From Himantopus leucocephalus (Eukaryota > Chordata > Aves > Charadriiformes > Recurvirostridae), in assembly GCA_003993805.1 (NCBI GenBank), contig RSEF01000003.1, positions 108,530,349 to 108,594,348 on the forward strand: DNA of 64,000 nt, given 5' to 3'. The notes below the pieces were generated by a model that worked only from the letters and a program-made list of their open reading frames with translations, was not told the origin of the DNA and searched no databases. A program made the position numbers and the translations under genes. Positions 59,633-64,000 of the stretch are shown here, piece by piece; position 1 is the first letter of the stretch, and each line of letters begins with the position of its first letter.

Positions 59633-62600
59633 AATATAAGAACATCTTTCCTATCTTATTGTCACTTTTGAAGTTTACTAAAAATAGGAGTTAATTAAGT
59701 AGCTCAGAGAACTGGTCCACTTGTTCCAGTGTGAAGAAGAACTGAGTGTCAAGAAAATTCATTCAAATTTTGCAGACCTATACATTAGACTTCTCTTGAA
59801 GGTGACTTCTGCTTCCCAAAAATGAAAGTGCTGTCACCTGAAATAGCTGCTCCCTGGTCACACAAGTGAGACACCCAGTAATCAACAATCATTGCCATCA
59901 TCATTGTAAAATGTGAGCATTCCCCAGCTGAAGGGATATCACTCCATGAAAATGTCATGTGAAATTAATGAAGAGGATAACAATGTGGATGAAAGTGATC
60001 ACTATTTTCCTCTGTTGTAGTTGTAGCTGAAGTTGCTTTTCCAAAATTACCCCATAACGTTAGATCTTATGTTTCCTTTGTCCCACACAGTGATCTACCT
60101 GCTAGCCTGTACTGACCCTTGATAAGCCAAAAAGCATGTGTCTTCAAGAACACTTCTGTCCTCACTGTAATCTCAGTAAATACCATCACCTTGACAGAAG
60201 GCATGTTTCAGCTTTTATTATTTAACTCACAAGCCAATATCGCCCAGGAGATAATATCAGAGGTCCATATACGTAGATTTGCAGCATATGGTGTTCCCTG
60301 TGGAGTGAGCTCTATGAGATTACACTGCATTTGTGCGTATGCAGGAATCTCTGCACGTAGGTTTGCCCATCATTTTCATCTACATCCCAATAACTTCTGA
60401 ATCACGTAATTAATTTCAACCCAGTATGACAGAAGTTAACAGGAATTAAATATCCAATTTTGTAGGAATAGGTGGCTGAGCAGAAAAGAGAGGTGTCATT
60501 AGTGGTCTAATTGAGTCAGACCTTCTCTGATCACAAGATTGCAGCATGCTCTCCACCCACTGGAAAATTCATACAGAAGACAGCTATTATGGCTGCCCCA
60601 ACCACAGGAAAAGTTTTAATTGGTACTCACACCAGAGAACCCAACCACAAGACACAAATCCGTAAAAAAACCCAGGCTTCATTAGCTCTGCTGCAGATGG
60701 AGCTGCTTGTCTCTCCAGGAACTACTCTTTAACTTATTTGTGGCAATTTCACCAGACTTTTCATCTCCCATTTCATTTGAGCTCATCTGTCCCCATTGCA
60801 GCTGGCCTGCTGAGCTCCGAGGAACAGATGTACGAGGTCCCTGACTGCTGCTTGGTGAATTCAGCTTGGGCCATTTCAGTGCTAGTGCTGCGCTGCGCCA
60901 TTCTTCCCCATCCACTCCCTTTCTAATCTCTAAGTACTTTGGGCTATCACAATCCAGCTGTGGATCAGTGAAGGTTTCACAGAGAGACCTCTTACATTTA
61001 TGAGGGGAAAAAATGTCTGCAACTTCTTTATTTGCCATCTTTTTCCACCTCCAGTTTCCCAGTGTTGGCTAATGGAGCCAGTGAGTTGGTTTTGGAACAA
61101 ATGCGTTTCATCCCTAAACTAACTCCAGTGCTCCGAACAAGCTTGGTACAACCTCCTTTTTTCAGTAAAGTGCTTTCCTGTCTCTATAAACCCCAGATTT
61201 TTCCTGTCTTTGTGGCTTGCCTAGAGGATGACGCTCTACAGAGAAAGGCAGGCATCTCTGAAGAGACACATTCATGCCAGCTATTTTTTAGGATATTTTA
61301 TAGGCACTCTTTGGCGGTCCCTATATGTTTTACTGATACAGACGGGGGTCTAGGTAAGTAGATCAGATTAGATATCTAAACTCGAACATAGTTGAAAATG
61401 TGTTACAAAATCTCATTCAAAATATATGGACTATAACCTATCATGAACATAACATAAAGCAGAACATAATATCCAATTGAGAAAGGAGATTTGGAAGTTA
61501 AGTGATTTTTGATGACAACCCAATCCTCATCAGCAGCCATCAAAATCAATAAAATCATGTTAACAAAACAGGAGCTAAGGATGTGGACTTAAAATAACAT
61601 TATTTTATTTTCACTAAATAGAAAATGCTAAGGAGGCAGTTGAGCTCTTGAGAAGAGCCAAGCAAGTTGCCATAGTTTCCCTATGCCCATCTCCTCCACC
61701 AGCAGGGGAAGAAATGCTGACACACACACGTCTTGTGAAGTTTAGCATACTAGAGAGGAAAAATCTTCTAAAGAGAAAATCTCTGTTTTGTCAATTAAGG
61801 GCTGTTCTAACACCAACTCAAACGGGCGAGATGCCAGTGAAGTCAGCACGTTTCCGCCCCGGACGGGAACTCCGCATTTTCTTTGCCAAGAGTGGTCAAC
61901 AAGATACAACCCTACATGATGACCACGGGCTCACAGAGATGTTAGCTGGCCCTTTACATTTAATTTGTAATGCTCTTTACCTGTGGAAGAAGGGAAACCT
62001 TTAAGCTGTTGTCCTTAGGTTCAAATCAGATGTGCTACTTTAACTAGTAGGTTCTTAAAATCCTCCAAATGTTCAGGCACTTTATATAAGTTACAAGGAA
62101 ATGGAAACACAACAGTTAATGCTTTTTCAAAGTTATATCTTACCCTTATGAGATCTAATCAATCCTTTATATCTCTAATTATAATAAATCCTATTTTATA
62201 TTGACATATAAGGCTTTTTGTTTCAGATTACTTTCCTAATTATTATAAAAATTATGGACCTCTTTATCCATCTTTAATATAAAGTTCTGCAGTATATTAC
62301 AAGTGCATGACAGCACCACTCTAGATTTTGAGGCAGGCTATAGGAGAAAAGCTATAACATACTGCGATTGCTGAGGAATTTCAGAAGACTGACTATCCCT
62401 AAAGAAGTCCGGCTGCAGATTAATATCCTTTTGGTTTTGAAACTATCCCTTGGGATATGCAAAGACCTTGGTCATATTTTTATGTCACCCAAAGGCAACA
62501 GCATGGAGGACTTTAACACAATTTAGGAAAGCATCATCAGATTTTTCTGAAAGATTTCTCCTCTAGATACAGTTCTAGGAGCCCTTGATTTAACTTACAG

Positions 62601-64000
62601 ATCTGACAGAATTGGTGAATATCATAGAACATATTCCGTCTGTGATGCATGCTCTTCTTTCGTAAAATCAGCTAAACAGAAAGGTGGAATAAGAGCTACC
62701 ACAGTAGCCCTCCAGGAATCTTTCATGAGCTATCCAGGGACATAGTTACTGTCTTTGATTTTTCTGGAAATCTCAGAATACCAGAATTTCTCCTTCTAAC
62801 ATTTTCATGTGAATGTCAAGAAGGAAAGGACCACTACTGGCAGATAAAGGACAATATTTTTCTACCTCTGATGGCTACTTGTGTACCTCCCAAAATCATG
62901 TGCACGGTCTTGGCAAAGTTCCAGACTCTTCTGTTACATCACAGTGCTGGCAAAAAGCCAAGGAATCAGCAATTTTGGTTTCCGTCAGGAAAAAATTCTT
63001 CCCAGAGAGTTCAGAAGTGATGGGTTTTTAATAGGATCCAGGATGTTTCTTAGGTCAGTGAGTCTTTTCTAGGTGGCAAAAGGCAGCATTATGAAGAGGA
63101 AGGCCCTAAAACCTGGCATTCAGGGTGTTTTTTGAGGTGACTCTACGCTTGCTCTTGGTGTGTTGCCCCTCACCGCATGCAGGGAAACTGTATTCAGTTA
63201 ACGATATCCATAACCGAGGACTTCATAGAGTTGTGAAAAATGCAGCTGATTGCTTTTCTCAGGCTTTGCTTGCTCTGTTTTTCAAGTGCAGACCAGCTGC
63301 TGGTATATCAATTCTTGCTGTAAGCCACAGCTCCTAGTACCGAGGTGCTACTTCAGCCTTTTCTGAGAACATCAGTTCCCCCAAACTGAAACCACTGACA
63401 CTGTACAGGGGCATTTGATTCCTTTTCCTTTTGTATTTTAGGCAGTATCTGTTAACGTCCAAATTATTCTCTGCTTCCTGCAATGCTCCCTAAGATAAGA
63501 GTGGTTCAACAATGTATGTTTGTGGTAATTAAACCATCATGAAAGTTGCAATATCAGCCAATATATGGTTCTCCACTCTTTTTTCCCCTCTTGCCAGCTA
63601 CTTGTCTATTTATAGAAATACATCTCATCTTTTACTTAGGGGGCAGTGACAAGGAGAAGCAGATATTTAGAAGAAGTCCATTTGCTTGACAAAAACATCC
63701 ATTACCTTTATCACCAGTGGAGACGAAAAAGAATCAATTACAATACTTCACTTGGGAATGACTAATTGAATTGTGAAATATACCGACACTCTGAAGTCAC
63801 TGTGGTAAGCTAAGTAGCAGTACTTGTAAAAGGCAGGAAATGTTGTAGATAAGGTGCTGATTCACACGATTTGAGACTAGAAAGCATTTTCAGTTTGTGT
63901 TGGTGCTCTAAGCTTGTCTAATATCCACCAAGCCTTATTAATCAAGGGTCAGGGGATTAGCTCAGAAGAGAGAATGACAGAGGATTTGCTCCTGCTTGGT

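Larger units (their letters stand above)
53317..64000. other. Gene-poor unique DNA to window end
   Basis: No gene recognised. It holds an A run (53419-53437), a CAA microsatellite (54973-54998), T runs (57469-57500, 59286-59300) and a possible MIR-like piece at about 59,560-59,632. The last 280 bases (63,720-64,000) have the ATTA-rich, complex texture of a conserved element. The 184-codon frame at 57314-57868 is low-complexity. Confidence 0.6.

Overview
The window is vertebrate, almost certainly avian, nuclear DNA. The protein-coding content is split into short exons with GT-AG introns, and the repeats are the kinds that dominate bird genomes: CR1 LINE fragments on both strands and solo LTRs of endogenous retroviruses. 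The species cannot be named. The abundance of these LTR families suggests a bird other than a galliform, but that rests on memory.

One gene is present, on the + strand: CYRIA (FAM49A), an inhibitor of Rac1-driven WAVE/Scar actin assembly. Ten coding segments were placed to the base from 15,536 to 30,472, all reading phases agree, and the product is 323 residues. The 3' UTR probably runs to about 32,580. Upstream are a short CpG-rich, G-quadruplex-containing block (about 4,485-4,770) that could be a promoter, a likely conserved noncoding block (4,790-5,480) and a possible untranslated exon (13,422-13,659).

The most interesting feature is a pair of tandem, homologous first coding exons, 15,526-15,605 and 15,794-15,873. 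Both encode a start MGNLLKVLT and an end FFLDFE, and both end in the same phase. The middle differs: the first matches the usual CYRI-A start, the second looks like the CYRI-B start. Joining both exons in one mRNA puts a stop codon in frame after seven codons, so they must be used alternatively. One locus may therefore make a 323-residue CYRI-A with either its own or a CYRI-B-like N-terminus.

Region by region: 1-15,525 is upstream DNA with three clear CR1 fragments and one decayed CR1/L3 relic. 15,526-32,580 is the gene; its first large intron holds a 1.1-kb solo LTR, and a 100-N assembly gap lies in repeat DNA at 20,973-21,072. 32,580-64,000 is a gene-poor tract. It holds a CR1 copy interrupted by a solo LTR (33,850-35,875), a second long CR1 (52,265-53,316), a 40-bp tandem repeat beside a GC-rich block (50,892-51,620), and several stretches that look like conserved regulatory DNA. 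No second gene, RNA gene or CRISPR array was found.
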